Of a DNA stretch of 64,000 nucleotides, positions 9,087 to 17,678 are shown one piece after another (within the stretch, counting starts at the first letter, position 1; the number at the start of each line of letters is the position of its first letter). Made by a program: the position numbers and the translations under genes. The notes under the pieces were generated by a model that saw nothing but the letters and a program-made list of their open reading frames with translations, searched no databases and was not told where the DNA came from. Source of the stretch: CALOCY01 sp942491975 (GTDB lineage Bacteria; Bacteroidota; Bacteroidia; Bacteroidales; Prolixibacteraceae). The stretch lies in NCBI GenBank assembly GCA_942491975.1, contig CALOCY010000004.1:434001-498000 (forward strand), read 5' to 3'.

Positions 9087-10175
9087 ATGAGCATGGATAA
9101 ATTGCAGGAGATATTAAAGAAAACCGTATTTAGCAGGGAAGATATTGTTTTTTTGTTGGGGCTGAAAGGAGAAGGACGTACGGCCCTTTTTAAAAAATCC
9201 AACGCGATAAAACATGAAGTTGTCGGCCGGAAAGTTTTCTTTCGCGGATTGGTCGAGTTTTCCAATGCCTGCACCAAAGACTGCCTCTATTGTGGGATAC
9301 GCTCATCGAATAACAAGATAACCCGTTACTATGCCACGGATGAGGAGATTTTATATGCAGCAAAATACGCATATGAAAACGACTATGCTTCGGTAGTATT
9401 GCAAAGTGGGGAACTTTCTTCACCGGTTTTTATTGACCGGGTAGACCGGTTGTTGAAGGGGATAAAAAAACTCTCCAACGGGGAGTTGGGCATTACCCTT
9501 TCGTGTGGTGAGCAAACCGAAGAGACCTACCGCCGTTGGTTTAACAGCGGGGCACACCGCTACCTGTTACGTATAGAATCTTCAGATCGGGAACTTTATT
9601 ATAAAATCCATCCCAACGATGAGTTACACGATTTTGATCGACGGTTGGAAGCACTGGCTGCATTGCGACGTGCAGGCTACCAGGTGGGATCTGGCATTAT
9701 GATCGGCCTGCCGTTTCAAACCGTGGAAAACCTGGCTGATGACCTGCTCTTTCTGAAAAAACTGGATGTGGACATGGTGGGTATGGGACCTTACCTGGAA
9801 CACGAACAGACCCCGCTTTATGCGGTGAAAGATACCCTTTGGCCGGAAGCAGAACGGTTTGATATGGCACTAAAAATGATTGCCATTTTACGCCTGATGA
9901 TGCCTGATATTAATATTGCAGCGGCAACGGCACTACAGGCGATTGACCCGGCAGGACGCGAAAAAGCCGTGACATTGGGCGCCAATGTCATTATGCCCAA
10001 CCTGACACCTTGCGAATACCGTGAAGAGTATAAACTTTACGAAAATAAGCCCTGTTTGGACGAAGATGCCGAAGCGTGCCGTACCTGCCTTGAAGCACGC
10101 ATTGCCATTACCGGCGATGAGATTGGCTATGGCGAGTGGGGTGACTCCAAACATTTTCACAAACGGCAACGGTAG
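9087..10175 (+). CDS. hydE: [FeFe]-hydrogenase maturation radical SAM protein HydE
   Basis: 362 aa. The radical SAM motif CTKDCLYC gives Cys62, Cys66 and Cys69. A second C-terminal triplet spaced C-x7-C-x2-C (CLDEDAEACRTC) matches the auxiliary cluster ligands of HydE and separates it from BioB, which it otherwise resembles. Other HydE-like stretches are FFRGLVEFSNAC and GIMIGLPFQTVENL. HydE, with HydG and HydF, builds the 2Fe subcluster of [FeFe]-hydrogenase. HydF, HydG and the hydrogenase are not in this window, so the maturases are dispersed. Two in-frame ATGs exist (9087 and 9093); the short leader behind the promoter makes 9093 equally plausible. Confidence 0.88.
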   Translation: MSMDKLQEILKKTVFSREDIVFLLGLKGEGRTALFKKSNAIKHEVVGRKVFFRGLVEFSNACTKDCLYCGIRSSNNKITRYYATDEEILYAAKYAYENDYASVVLQSGELSSPVFIDRVDRLLKGIKKLSNGELGITLSCGEQTEETYRRWFNSGAHRYLLRIESSDRELYYKIHPNDELHDFDRRLEALAALRRAGYQVGSGIMIGLPFQTVENLADDLLFLKKLDVDMVGMGPYLEHEQTPLYAVKDTLWPEAERFDMALKMIAILRLMMPDINIAAATALQAIDPAGREKAVTLGANVIMPNLTPCEYREEYKLYENKPCLDEDAEACRTCLEARIAITGDEIGYGEWGDSKHFHKRQR

Positions 10176-10198
10176 CATCTGCCTAAGCAATGATATAA

Positions 10199-10263
10199 CC
10201 CATGGCTTCAGCCGTGGGGATTACAACATGTGGGATACTTCATAAAACCGTTTTAACGGTTTT
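10199..10263. repeat. Pair of REP-like palindromes
   Basis: Two inverted repeats lie side by side: CCCATGGCT-TCA-GCCGTGGG at 10199-10218 (one wobble) and AAAACCGTTTTAACGGTTTT at 10244-10263 (perfect). The second recurs at 26290-26306. They sit between hydE and htpG and may end the hydE transcript. Confidence 0.55.
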
Positions 10264-10319
10264 AATTCACTTCGCACTTTTTAAAAACTGCCATTTCGTC
10301 ACCCTTCTTTGTATGGCAT

Positions 10320-10327
10320 AACCTTTG
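10320..10327 (+). promoter_or_regulatory. Possible -7 promoter element for htpG
   Basis: AACCTTTG matches seven of eight positions of TAnnTTTG. There is no clear TTG 20 bp upstream, so the call is weak. It would give a leader of about 47 nt before the htpG ATG. Confidence 0.3.
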
Positions 10328-10380
10328 AACAGGCAGGAGTAGTATAATTTTATCATGTTAAACTTTAAAAATCAAATACA

Positions 10381-12432
10381 ATGCAAAAAGGAACCATTGG
10401 CGTAGCCAGCGAAAACCTCTTTCCGATCATAAAAAAGTTTTTGTACTCCGATCACGATATTTTTCTGCGTGAGATCATCTCCAATGCAGTAGATGCTACG
10501 CAAAAGCTTAAAACGCTTGCTTCGGTGGGAAAATACAAGGGCGACCTGAACGATGCCAAAGTAGAAGTGAAGATCAATAAAGATGCCGGTACCATTACAG
10601 TATCGGACAATGGTATCGGGATGACGGAAGAAGAGATTGATAAGTACATTAATCAGATTGCCTTTTCGGGGGCTAACGAATTTGTTGAGAAATATAAAAA
10701 CGATGCCCATGCCATTATCGGACACTTCGGGCTGGGTTTCTATTCATCGTTTATGGTATCCGAGAAGGTGGAGATCATCACCCGCTCGCACCAAAAAGAT
10801 GCACAGGCAGTGAAATGGAGTTGCGATGGCAGTCCCGAATACAACATCGAAGATATTGAGCGTGACGGGGTGGGGACCGATATTGTGATGCACATCAACG
10901 AAGAGTCGAAAGAGTTTTTGGAAGAGCACCGTATTGGTGACATCCTGAATAAATACTGTAAATTCCTTCCGGTGCCGGTGGTCTTTGGCAAGGAAAAAGA
11001 GTGGAAAGACGGACAGGAGACAGATACCGGTAAGGATAAGCAGATTAACGACACTACCCCGGCATGGACAAAGAAACCGGTTGACCTGAAAGACGGGGAT
11101 TACAACGAATTTTACCGTAAGCTGTATCCGATGGGTGAAGATCCGTTGTTTCACATACACCTTAATGTGGATTACCCGTTCAACCTGACCGGTATCCTTT
11201 ACTTCCCTAAGATTAAAAATTCCATTGAGGTACAGAAAAATAAGATACAACTCTACTGCAACCAGGTATTTGTAACCGATTCGGTGGAGGGTATTGTGCC
11301 TGAGTTCCTGACATTGTTGCATGGGGTGATCGATTCTCCCGATATTCCGCTGAACGTGTCGCGCTCATACCTGCAAAGCGACAGCAATGTGAAGAAAATA
11401 TCGAGCCACATTACTAAAAAAGTGGCCGACCGCCTGCAGCAGATTTTTAAGGAAGACCGAAAAATGTTTGAGGAGAAATGGGACGACCTGAAAATGTTTA
11501 TCGACTACGGCATGCTCACCGATGAGAAATTCTACGACAAAGCCAAAGAGTTCTTTCTGCTGAAAAATACTGATGGAAAATATTTTACCCTCGAAGAGTA
11601 TGAAGCACTGGTGAAAGAGGGCCAGACCGACAAGGAAAACAAGCTGGTGTACCTTTACTCCAACCATAAAGAGGAGCAGTTTAGTTTTATCGAGGCAGCC
11701 AAAGATAAAGGCTATGATGTACTGCTTATGGAAGATGTGCTGACCACGCCACTTATCAACAAACTGGAAGAGAAGTTTACCGAAAAAAAATTTATACGTG
11801 TCGACTCGGATACTGTTGACAACCTGATTAAAAAAGGTGAGGAGAACGGAACAGGTTTGGATACTACAGAAAAGAGCGAATTAAGCTCGGTATTTCAGGC
11901 TGTTTGTCCCGAAGGGAAAGGCAATTTTATTGTCGACTTCCAAAACATGGGTGAAAAAGCCAGTCCAATGGTGATTACCCGTAATGAGTTTATGCGCCGC
12001 ATGAAAGACATGGGACAGTTCCAGCAGGGGATGTCGTTCTATGGCGAAATACCAGACAGCTACAGCCTGGTGGTGAATACAGCCCACCCGCTGGTGAAAA
12101 AGGTGATGAAAGATAAAGTTGCAAAGTTGAAAGATGTGTTGCCAACATTCAACGAAAAAATTGAGGCACAAGAGGCCACAAAAACTGAACTAAAAAAAGC
12201 ACAAGAGGGCAAAAAGGAAGAAGAGATTGCCCAGGCTGATAAAGATAAACTGACCAAAGTGGATGAAAAACTGGAAAAACTCAACGGCGATAAACGTAAA
12301 AAACTGGAAGCCTACGGTAAAAAGAGCAAACTGGCCAAACAACTGGTCGATTTGGCACTATTGGCCAACGGCATGCTCAAAGGCGAAGAACTCAACGCCT
12401 TTGTAAAGCGGAGCGTCGATTTAATCAAGTAA
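10381..12432 (+). CDS. htpG: Molecular chaperone HtpG (Hsp90 family)
   Basis: 683 aa. The N-terminal GHKL ATPase domain (about 1-215) has the conserved Asn/Asp helix (EIISNAVDATQKLK), DNGIGM, and the lid glycine motif GHFGLGFYSSFMV. The middle domain follows (about 230-510), including the NVSRSYLQ arginine segment that contacts the ATP gamma-phosphate. The C-terminal dimerisation part includes a long Lys/Glu-rich helical region (about 585-650), a usual feature of Bacteroidota HtpG. It assists folding of client proteins in the cytoplasm, especially under stress. Monocistronic, convergent with the helicase gene. Confidence 0.97.
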   Translation: MQKGTIGVASENLFPIIKKFLYSDHDIFLREIISNAVDATQKLKTLASVGKYKGDLNDAKVEVKINKDAGTITVSDNGIGMTEEEIDKYINQIAFSGANEFVEKYKNDAHAIIGHFGLGFYSSFMVSEKVEIITRSHQKDAQAVKWSCDGSPEYNIEDIERDGVGTDIVMHINEESKEFLEEHRIGDILNKYCKFLPVPVVFGKEKEWKDGQETDTGKDKQINDTTPAWTKKPVDLKDGDYNEFYRKLYPMGEDPLFHIHLNVDYPFNLTGILYFPKIKNSIEVQKNKIQLYCNQVFVTDSVEGIVPEFLTLLHGVIDSPDIPLNVSRSYLQSDSNVKKISSHITKKVADRLQQIFKEDRKMFEEKWDDLKMFIDYGMLTDEKFYDKAKEFFLLKNTDGKYFTLEEYEALVKEGQTDKENKLVYLYSNHKEEQFSFIEAAKDKGYDVLLMEDVLTTPLINKLEEKFTEKKFIRVDSDTVDNLIKKGEENGTGLDTTEKSELSSVFQAVCPEGKGNFIVDFQNMGEKASPMVITRNEFMRRMKDMGQFQQGMSFYGEIPDSYSLVVNTAHPLVKKVMKDKVAKLKDVLPTFNEKIEAQEATKTELKKAQEGKKEEEIAQADKDKLTKVDEKLEKLNGDKRKKLEAYGKKSKLAKQLVDLALLANGMLKGEELNAFVKRSVDLIK

Positions 12433-12450
12433 ATTTAAGGATAAGACTAA

Positions 12451-12482
12451 GGCTCCCATCTTTCAAAAAGAGATGGGAACCC
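12451..12482. terminator. Hairpin between convergent htpG and helicase genes
   Basis: TCCCATCT (12454-12461) pairs with AGATGGGA (12471-12478), extended by outer GG/CC pairs. It lies 18 bp after the htpG stop and 35 bp from the helicase stop, so it could serve both convergent transcripts. The T-run is poor. Confidence 0.5.
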
Positions 12483-12517
12483 TTTAGTAATAAGAGGGCT
12501 ATCTATAAGGATGGCCT

Positions 12518-13714
12518 TTATTTTTTCCGGTAGTACCTCCTTTTATTGCTCGGTTTAGGTTTTCCTTCTTTCCATTTTGGTCCCGGGCCGATGTCTCCGG
12601 GTGGCTGGAGTTTGGGGATAGAGGCTTCGATGAGTTTTTCAATCCTTCTCAGCTTATACATCTCTTTTTCAGTGACCAGGGTGATCGCTTCTCCCTTTGC
12701 GTTGACCCGTGCCGTTCTTCCTACCCGGTGGACATAATCTTCAGCATCATGGGGTACGTCATAATTGATCACCATGTTGATCTCTTTAATATCGATGCCC
12801 CGGCTCATGACATCGGTAGCTACTAAAATGCGTATCCGTTTAGACCGGAACTTCCTTAAAACTTCTTCCCGTTCATCCTGTTCCAGGTTGGAAGATATTC
12901 CCTGTGCCGGAAAACCATGCCTGTTAAGTGATCGGACAATAGAGGTGATCTTGCTTTTTGTAGAGGTAAAAATAATGATGCTGTCGTACTGTTTACGTTC
13001 AGCTAAAACATGCTTTATGACGTTTGTTTTCTGCTCATCAAAAATCAAATAGATCTTTTGATCAACATTCTCGGCAGGCTTGGAAATGGCCAATGATACT
13101 TCAGCAGGGTTGTGCAGGATTTCCCGGGCCAATTGGCGGATGCTTTTGGGCATTGTTGCACTAAACATCAGGGTTTGATGTTGCTTTGGCAGGTAGGAGA
13201 TGATGGTTTGCAGGTCATTGATAAACCCCATATCCAGCATCCGGTCAGCTTCGTCTAAAATCAGGTGTTTAATGTTTTTAAAGTTGACATAGCCCTGTTT
13301 CAAATGGGATAATAGCTTGCCCGGGGTTGCAACAATGATACTGGTCCCCTTTTTTAAGGCATTTTTTTGCAAATCCCAATCTTTTCCATCGCCACCGCCA
13401 TAAACAGCCATCGACCCAACGGAGATAAAGTAGGAAAAACCCTGTATCTCCTGTTCGATTTGAATGGCCAATTCCCGGGTCGGCACAATGATCAGGGTAT
13501 CTGTATAGGTCTCTTTTTGGCCAATAAGCTTGTTGAGAATGGGCAGGACAAATGCCCCGGTTTTACCCGTACCCGTTTGTGCACAGGCAATTAGGTCCCG
13601 GTTCTCGAGAATAATCGGAATCACTTTTTCCTGGATCGGCGTAGCCGTTTCAAAGCCCATGTACGACATGGCTTCCAATAATTGCCCGTCAAGGTTAAGT
13701 TCGCTAAATTTCAT
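12518..13714 (-). CDS. DEAD-box ATP-dependent RNA helicase (RhlE-like)
   Basis: 398 aa. All core motifs are present: Q motif (GFETATPIQEKVIP), Walker A AQTGTGKTGAF, PTRELA, TPGKL, DEAD box in LILDEADRMLDMGF, SAT, and in the second RecA domain IIIFTSTKSK, TDVMSRGID and YVHRVGRTAR. The C-terminus ends in a short basic tail (about residues 365-398, KPKPSNKRRYYRKK) typical of RhlE-like enzymes of Bacteroidota that act on rRNA or mRNA. Cytoplasmic; it remodels RNA duplexes using ATP. The exact orthologue cannot be fixed by eye. Confidence 0.92.
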   Translation of the reverse strand: MKFSELNLDGQLLEAMSYMGFETATPIQEKVIPIILENRDLIACAQTGTGKTGAFVLPILNKLIGQKETYTDTLIIVPTRELAIQIEQEIQGFSYFISVGSMAVYGGGDGKDWDLQKNALKKGTSIIVATPGKLLSHLKQGYVNFKNIKHLILDEADRMLDMGFINDLQTIISYLPKQHQTLMFSATMPKSIRQLAREILHNPAEVSLAISKPAENVDQKIYLIFDEQKTNVIKHVLAERKQYDSIIIFTSTKSKITSIVRSLNRHGFPAQGISSNLEQDEREEVLRKFRSKRIRILVATDVMSRGIDIKEINMVINYDVPHDAEDYVHRVGRTARVNAKGEAITLVTEKEMYKLRRIEKLIEASIPKLQPPGDIGPGPKWKEGKPKPSNKRRYYRKK

Positions 13715-13830
13715 GCTCGTTTTATATAGGGGCGAAGTTAACGAATTTTGAATAGTTTCTTAACCAGCCTGCGTTTCTTGTTAATTTCTAGAATCAAGAT
13801 GCAAGTGCAACATTTTTGCAATCAGCCAAG

Positions 13831-15204
13831 TTATGTATACTCCCATCGGGATATCTTCTCCGATAGCCGTAGAAATAGCTTATTATAGCTGAAGTACATC
13901 AACATTATGGGGAATAATTTGAAAAATCCCCGTTTTATACTTGTGGTTATATTTACCAATGGAAGTATGTGCGACAGGATAATATATCCCACGTATATGA
14001 TCAATATCCATACAAGAAGTTGCCAGCCCGATTTACTCCTGAACAGTATAAGATTTAGTATTGTTGAAATCAGAAATATTTCGATGAAGTGTCCATAAAA
14101 AGGATAGGTGGATTTTCCCCAAATCAGTGTTTTATTTAATGTTTTAAATAGCCTGTAAATATTGTCCAACGCATAAATATCGGGATTCACCCGGGAACCA
14201 AAATCGTATGAAACGGGCATATAAAACTTCACAAACACAAAAGACCATATGGCATAGAAGAAAAAAGGAATGGCCAAATAATAAAAACATTTGATAAAAG
14301 CCTGAAGCCGGTTGTGCCGTAGTTCAAGTATGAATAGAAAAAGTGATCCCAGCCCGATAAAGTAAAGTGTTTCCGGACGGATAAAAGTGGCAAAGCCCAT
14401 CATCAGTGCAGAGAAAATAAACAACCGTAGTTCCCGCTTTTCAAAATATTGTTGTGCAAAATAGGCCCCAATGGCAAAAAAGATGGCATTGCTGTAATCA
14501 TACAATATCAGGTATGTGTAAGCATACATTTCAGGTATGGCCGTGAACAAAAGGATGAAAGCCCCCACAAGGATGGGATGCAGTTTCTCTTTTAATACCT
14601 GATATAAAAAAACAGTAAAGAAAAATACATTTTTGATCAACCATAGTTTGCCGAATTCGAACCCCGCCAGCTTGTAGACAATTTGCAGGCCCAACGGATA
14701 AGGGGGCTTAAAAAGATTGGCACTTGATATTGGAATGTTATCCGTAAATACGGAAGAGATGATAGTCCCTTCTTTCACAGCATGTTTTGCCAATAATTCA
14801 GCACCCACAATTATATCACGAGGGGTAGGGGGCGTGTAATAACACTTCCAGGCACTCAGGAGCAATAAAAAGAGGATGGGAAGGATGAATGCCCATTCAT
14901 AAAGCCGGATGCTGTACTGTTTAATCCGAAAAAGTTCCTTTATTTGGGGTATATTCCCCCTGTTTTTTATGTTTAACCCTATGGTTATGCACACAAAAAA
15001 GAGATATACGTTTGCAAGGCTTATTGTGAGTGAGAGAAATTCCAGTAACAAAGGTACACAGGAACTAACAAATACACCGATGAGAACAGCTAAAGCGACT
15101 TTGACAATGCCTTTCAGTTCAAGTTTAAACAGATGGATGATGGCCCATCCTGAGAAGAATTGCAATATTGAGATGACCGATAAGTTTAAGAGTTGCACTA
15201 ACAT
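13831..15204 (-). CDS. Polytopic membrane protein, GT-C (ArnT/PMT)-like glycosyltransferase
   Basis: 457 aa with about ten hydrophobic segments across its length. The overall layout (loop with LLAKHAVKEGTIISSVF before PPYPLGLQIVYKL, followed by paired TM helices) resembles GT-C glycosyltransferases, which move sugars from a lipid carrier on the outer face of the inner membrane. No catalytic residue can be assigned with confidence. Its start codon overlaps the stop of the upstream 190-aa gene (TAATG), so both are translated together. An uncharacterised integral membrane protein is the alternative. Confidence 0.55.
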   Translation of the reverse strand: MLVQLLNLSVISILQFFSGWAIIHLFKLELKGIVKVALAVLIGVFVSSCVPLLLEFLSLTISLANVYLFFVCITIGLNIKNRGNIPQIKELFRIKQYSIRLYEWAFILPILFLLLLSAWKCYYTPPTPRDIIVGAELLAKHAVKEGTIISSVFTDNIPISSANLFKPPYPLGLQIVYKLAGFEFGKLWLIKNVFFFTVFLYQVLKEKLHPILVGAFILLFTAIPEMYAYTYLILYDYSNAIFFAIGAYFAQQYFEKRELRLFIFSALMMGFATFIRPETLYFIGLGSLFLFILELRHNRLQAFIKCFYYLAIPFFFYAIWSFVFVKFYMPVSYDFGSRVNPDIYALDNIYRLFKTLNKTLIWGKSTYPFYGHFIEIFLISTILNLILFRSKSGWQLLVWILIIYVGYIILSHILPLVNITTSIKRGFFKLFPIMLMYFSYNKLFLRLSEKISRWEYT

Positions 15205-15776
15205 TAGTTGTCGTATTTTTTAAATTCCCCAATCACGTTCATTAAAAAAGCTTCGTCCGAAACTGATATAATTTTGAGTTTGTTTTGATGGACAATGAGT
15301 ACATGTGTGGCTTCATTAATATCTTCGGCTTTCAGGTGTACAGGTTTTATTCCTGTAAAATAGAAAAAGGCCAGGGATTCGCCCCAGTCGTATTCATTTT
15401 TGTGTTTTTCCAGGTACTTTTTAGGGGGTAATAATAGAACAGGTTTTTCTATATTTTTTTGCGTAAAGTAGGCTTTTATATTTTGACCGATCATATAATC
15501 CTTACCATAACGGGCTCTCTTTCTGAACTCAATATCCAGGTTTTTTCCCTGAATTTTTAATGCCCGGACATACCTTTCAATACGCTTCGTGCGCCACTCT
15601 TTATACGCCGGCACATTATACAGTACAATGATGAATAAAACAGACAGCAGCAGCATCCCAACACGTTTGAAACTAAAGTACCCTGCTTTTTTGGGTGTTG
15701 GCGGTTGTCCCTTTTTCGATGATGATGAGTATTTATGCTGTTTGTTTTTTGACTTGGCAGCTTTTTTCTTGTTCAT
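15204..15776 (-). CDS. Hypothetical single-pass membrane protein
   Basis: 190 aa. The first 35 residues are very basic and Ser-rich (KKKAAKSKNKQHK), followed by one transmembrane helix (about 37-54, VGMLLLSVLFIIVLYNV). The remaining 130 residues form a soluble, probably periplasmic domain with IGQNIKAYFTQKNIEKPVLL and a C-terminal segment ATHVLIVHQNKLKIISVSD. No family was recognised. Its stop shares a base with the start of the GT-C-like gene, implying translational coupling and a shared job in sugar or lipid transfer at the inner membrane (inference). Confidence 0.6.
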   Translation of the reverse strand: MNKKKAAKSKNKQHKYSSSSKKGQPPTPKKAGYFSFKRVGMLLLSVLFIIVLYNVPAYKEWRTKRIERYVRALKIQGKNLDIEFRKRARYGKDYMIGQNIKAYFTQKNIEKPVLLLPPKKYLEKHKNEYDWGESLAFFYFTGIKPVHLKAEDINEATHVLIVHQNKLKIISVSDEAFLMNVIGEFKKYDN

Positions 15777-16044
15777 TATTGCCGGGTTTAGCAGGTTTTA
15801 TGCAATGAAATGCCGAAACCGTAAGGTTTGTCCGACAGCCCCATATGACCATACAATAGATGTACCAAGGTACTGTTATTTTTGCAATCACCCAAAGTGA
15901 AACTCCTGTAGGGAAAAAATTCCGCATGAGCGTAATCGAAGATCAGGGGAGTCAATGAACGATCAACGGTTTGGTTAAAGAGCATTTCAATGCAGTTTCG
16001 TTTTTGTTACAGGCTTTAACCAAAGATTATGTTTCATCAATGAG

Positions 16045-16767
16045 TTAATAGTGGCTTTTTTTACGTCCTAATTTCATCCTTTCGATATGTGCTGACTCAG
16101 CTGCTCCGGTGCGGCCTCCGGGGAATGCTTTTGTTTGATCGCCCACCTTCTTGATCCGGTAGTTGCCTGAACGGAGTTGGGCCAGCTCTGTTGCAAATAC
16201 TGACCATTTGATCCCTTTGCTTTGGTCAATCTCGGCATACAGGTTCGGAAAGGCTGTTTTCCGATCCTTCCTGGCCATGTATGCTTTCGTCATTTCCGGC
16301 TCGGACTGATTGGCCTCGACTAAAGCCTTCTCAGCGGGATTGAGTTTAGTCCAAAGCAGAAAAGTGCTACCCTGCTCAAGCCCCCCCTGGATGAATGCAT
16401 TATTGGCCTGTATAGACCAATGCTCTTGGGGTGCGTTTGCGACCATGCCAGGATTGGTCTTGATCAGTTTAGCCCGTTCGGGTCCCATTCTCCCAAGCCC
16501 TAATGTGTTGTCACCACCAGCCCTGGCTGCTGCTGCCATGCCATAAAACTGCTCTTTTATCGCTTGCTGTTCGGGAGTTAACTGCGCATCCCCTTGTTGA
16601 ACCTGTGGGCTATTGTTAGCCATCTCTTGTGGTTCTCTTTGCGCGATAGCTTCAGGCCGATTGCCTGCAAACTGAAAAGCAGATTTGCCACCGCTTCGCT
16701 TTTGAGATACTTCATTTGCCCCCGATTGGTTTTTATGCTTTTGCATTTTGTCAGCGTGGATCGTCAT
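16045..16767 (-). CDS. Orphan protein with eCIS-cargo type N-terminal leader
   Basis: 240 aa with no signal peptide. The first 60 residues contain FQFAGNRPEAIAQR and QEMANNSPQVQQ in a Gln/Asn/Ser-rich, basic setting. This pattern is shared by DUF4157 proteins and toxins encoded with extracellular contractile injection systems in Bacteroidota, where it is thought to mark cargo for loading. The DUF4157 HExxH metalloprotease domain is not present. The rest (about 65-240) is helical and basic at its C-terminus (HIERMKLGRKKSHY) and matches no family I know; it could be an effector. No sheath, tube, baseplate or AAA ATPase gene of an eCIS lies in the window. It is flanked by unrelated genes. Confidence 0.6.
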   Translation of the reverse strand: MTIHADKMQKHKNQSGANEVSQKRSGGKSAFQFAGNRPEAIAQREPQEMANNSPQVQQGDAQLTPEQQAIKEQFYGMAAAARAGGDNTLGLGRMGPERAKLIKTNPGMVANAPQEHWSIQANNAFIQGGLEQGSTFLLWTKLNPAEKALVEANQSEPEMTKAYMARKDRKTAFPNLYAEIDQSKGIKWSVFATELAQLRSGNYRIKKVGDQTKAFPGGRTGAAESAHIERMKLGRKKSHY

Positions 16768-16998
16768 ATTTTTTTCTTTTAAGGTTGTTGTTTGTTGTCA
16801 ACGTTAGTATATATGCACCAAGATACATTTATTATTCTAGATCAGGAAGTATAAATGTATTTCTGTGTTATTCTTCAGTATTGGGAAGAGTGATAACATT
16901 ACCTGTTGGTGTGTCCTTAAAAGAAGACAGTGTTTTCAGAATTTTTTTTCACTACTCATTACTCAAATCTCTGTACTCATTAAATAAAAAATATCTGC

Positions 16999-17006
16999 TA
17001 CCTTTG
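16999..17006 (+). promoter_or_regulatory. Perfect -7 promoter element upstream of the biotin locus
   Basis: TACCTTTG followed by CACC is the textbook Bacteroidota -7 box. No clear TTG lies 20 bp upstream. It would start a transcript around 17013, just ahead of the ORF at 17025 and 670 bp before bioB. Confidence 0.45.
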
Positions 17007-17024
17007 CACCGGAAATTTCAGGTA

Positions 17025-17495
17025 ATGAACAACCGGTTTCAATATATCAAAAAGGCGGCACTTCATTTCTCCAAATGGAGCCGTAACAGCTGGGCGGTGT
17101 TTGGCAGCCTGGGCAGGGAAGTGACCATTGGGCATCTGAATGTTTCAATCTGTGACCGGGCACTGCTCAAAACAGCCTGCCTGAAACAGGGGATGGCCTT
17201 AAATGTCTATGCAACTGAAGAGGTGGCGTTTGAACATGACCAATCTGATGGCCTGGTATCGGAATGGTGCCTGGCGTTGCTTTTGTTGTTGGTGCTTCCA
17301 TTGCTTACTTTAGCCGACCTATCCTCCTCCCATTCTTTAATTAAAAAGCAGAAGAATAAAATAACAGGCTGTGGTATATATTACTGTAGCCCGAAACGAT
17401 ATGCTGTTTCCCAAAGGAGATGGAGAGGGAATGTATTGCTAATAAATCAGTATAGAATTGGAAGTGAACAATTAACAATTAAAAATGAGAAATAA
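17025..17495 (+). CDS. Doubtful ORF with a Bacteroidota-type N-terminus, possibly degraded
   Basis: 156 codons if started at the ATG at 17025, which follows a perfect -7 box by 18 bp; the open frame itself extends further upstream. Residues 1-55 (KWSRNSWAVFGSLGREVTIG, then LNVSICDRALLKT) resemble a leader I associate with small proteins and TonB-dependent receptors in Bacteroidota, where SR-x-YAVF-SLGR/HR-x-V-x-IG recurs. After residue 75 the protein becomes a Leu-rich stretch followed by unstructured basic sequence that looks like non-coding DNA read through. It may be a short genuine protein whose frame shifted, or the 5' remnant of a receptor gene once heading the biotin operon. Low confidence that it is functional. 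Confidence 0.3.
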   Translation: MNNRFQYIKKAALHFSKWSRNSWAVFGSLGREVTIGHLNVSICDRALLKTACLKQGMALNVYATEEVAFEHDQSDGLVSEWCLALLLLLVLPLLTLADLSSSHSLIKKQKNKITGCGIYYCSPKRYAVSQRRWRGNVLLINQYRIGSEQLTIKNEK

Positions 17496-17648
17496 AGGCA
17501 ACAGAATAAACGGAAGTTAGCAGAATTAAACAGAGGGTAACGGAAGAAATCACAGATTATCGTTATCCGGGTTTCAATTTCCCTTTTTGGACTTATGCAC
17601 TCATGCACTTTTTTTGAACTTTTTTATTTACAATGATAATGAATAACG

Positions 17649-17676
17649 AGAATCAAGACACAAGACAAAAAATAAG
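17649..17676 (+). repeat. 7-bp-periodic tandem repeat before bioB
   Basis: Successive heptamers AGAATCA, AGACACA, AGACAAA, then a degenerate AAATAAG, ending 2 bp before the bioB start codon. The same family occurs at 26140-26174 and, in the opposite orientation, at 22284-22311 and 38374-38408. Confidence 0.5.
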
Positions 17677-17678
17677 TA

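Noticed and set aside
10744..11322. 192-aa open frame antisense to htpG
   Set aside because: Shadow of the Hsp90 gene, with no family features of its own.
15788..15985. 65-aa minus-strand open frame between two genes
   Set aside because: No start context, no recognisable composition or family; two frames are equally open, as expected by chance.
17500..17678. BirA-type operator upstream of bioB
   Set aside because: I looked for paired TTGTAAACC-like arms and found none; only heptamer repeats are visible.
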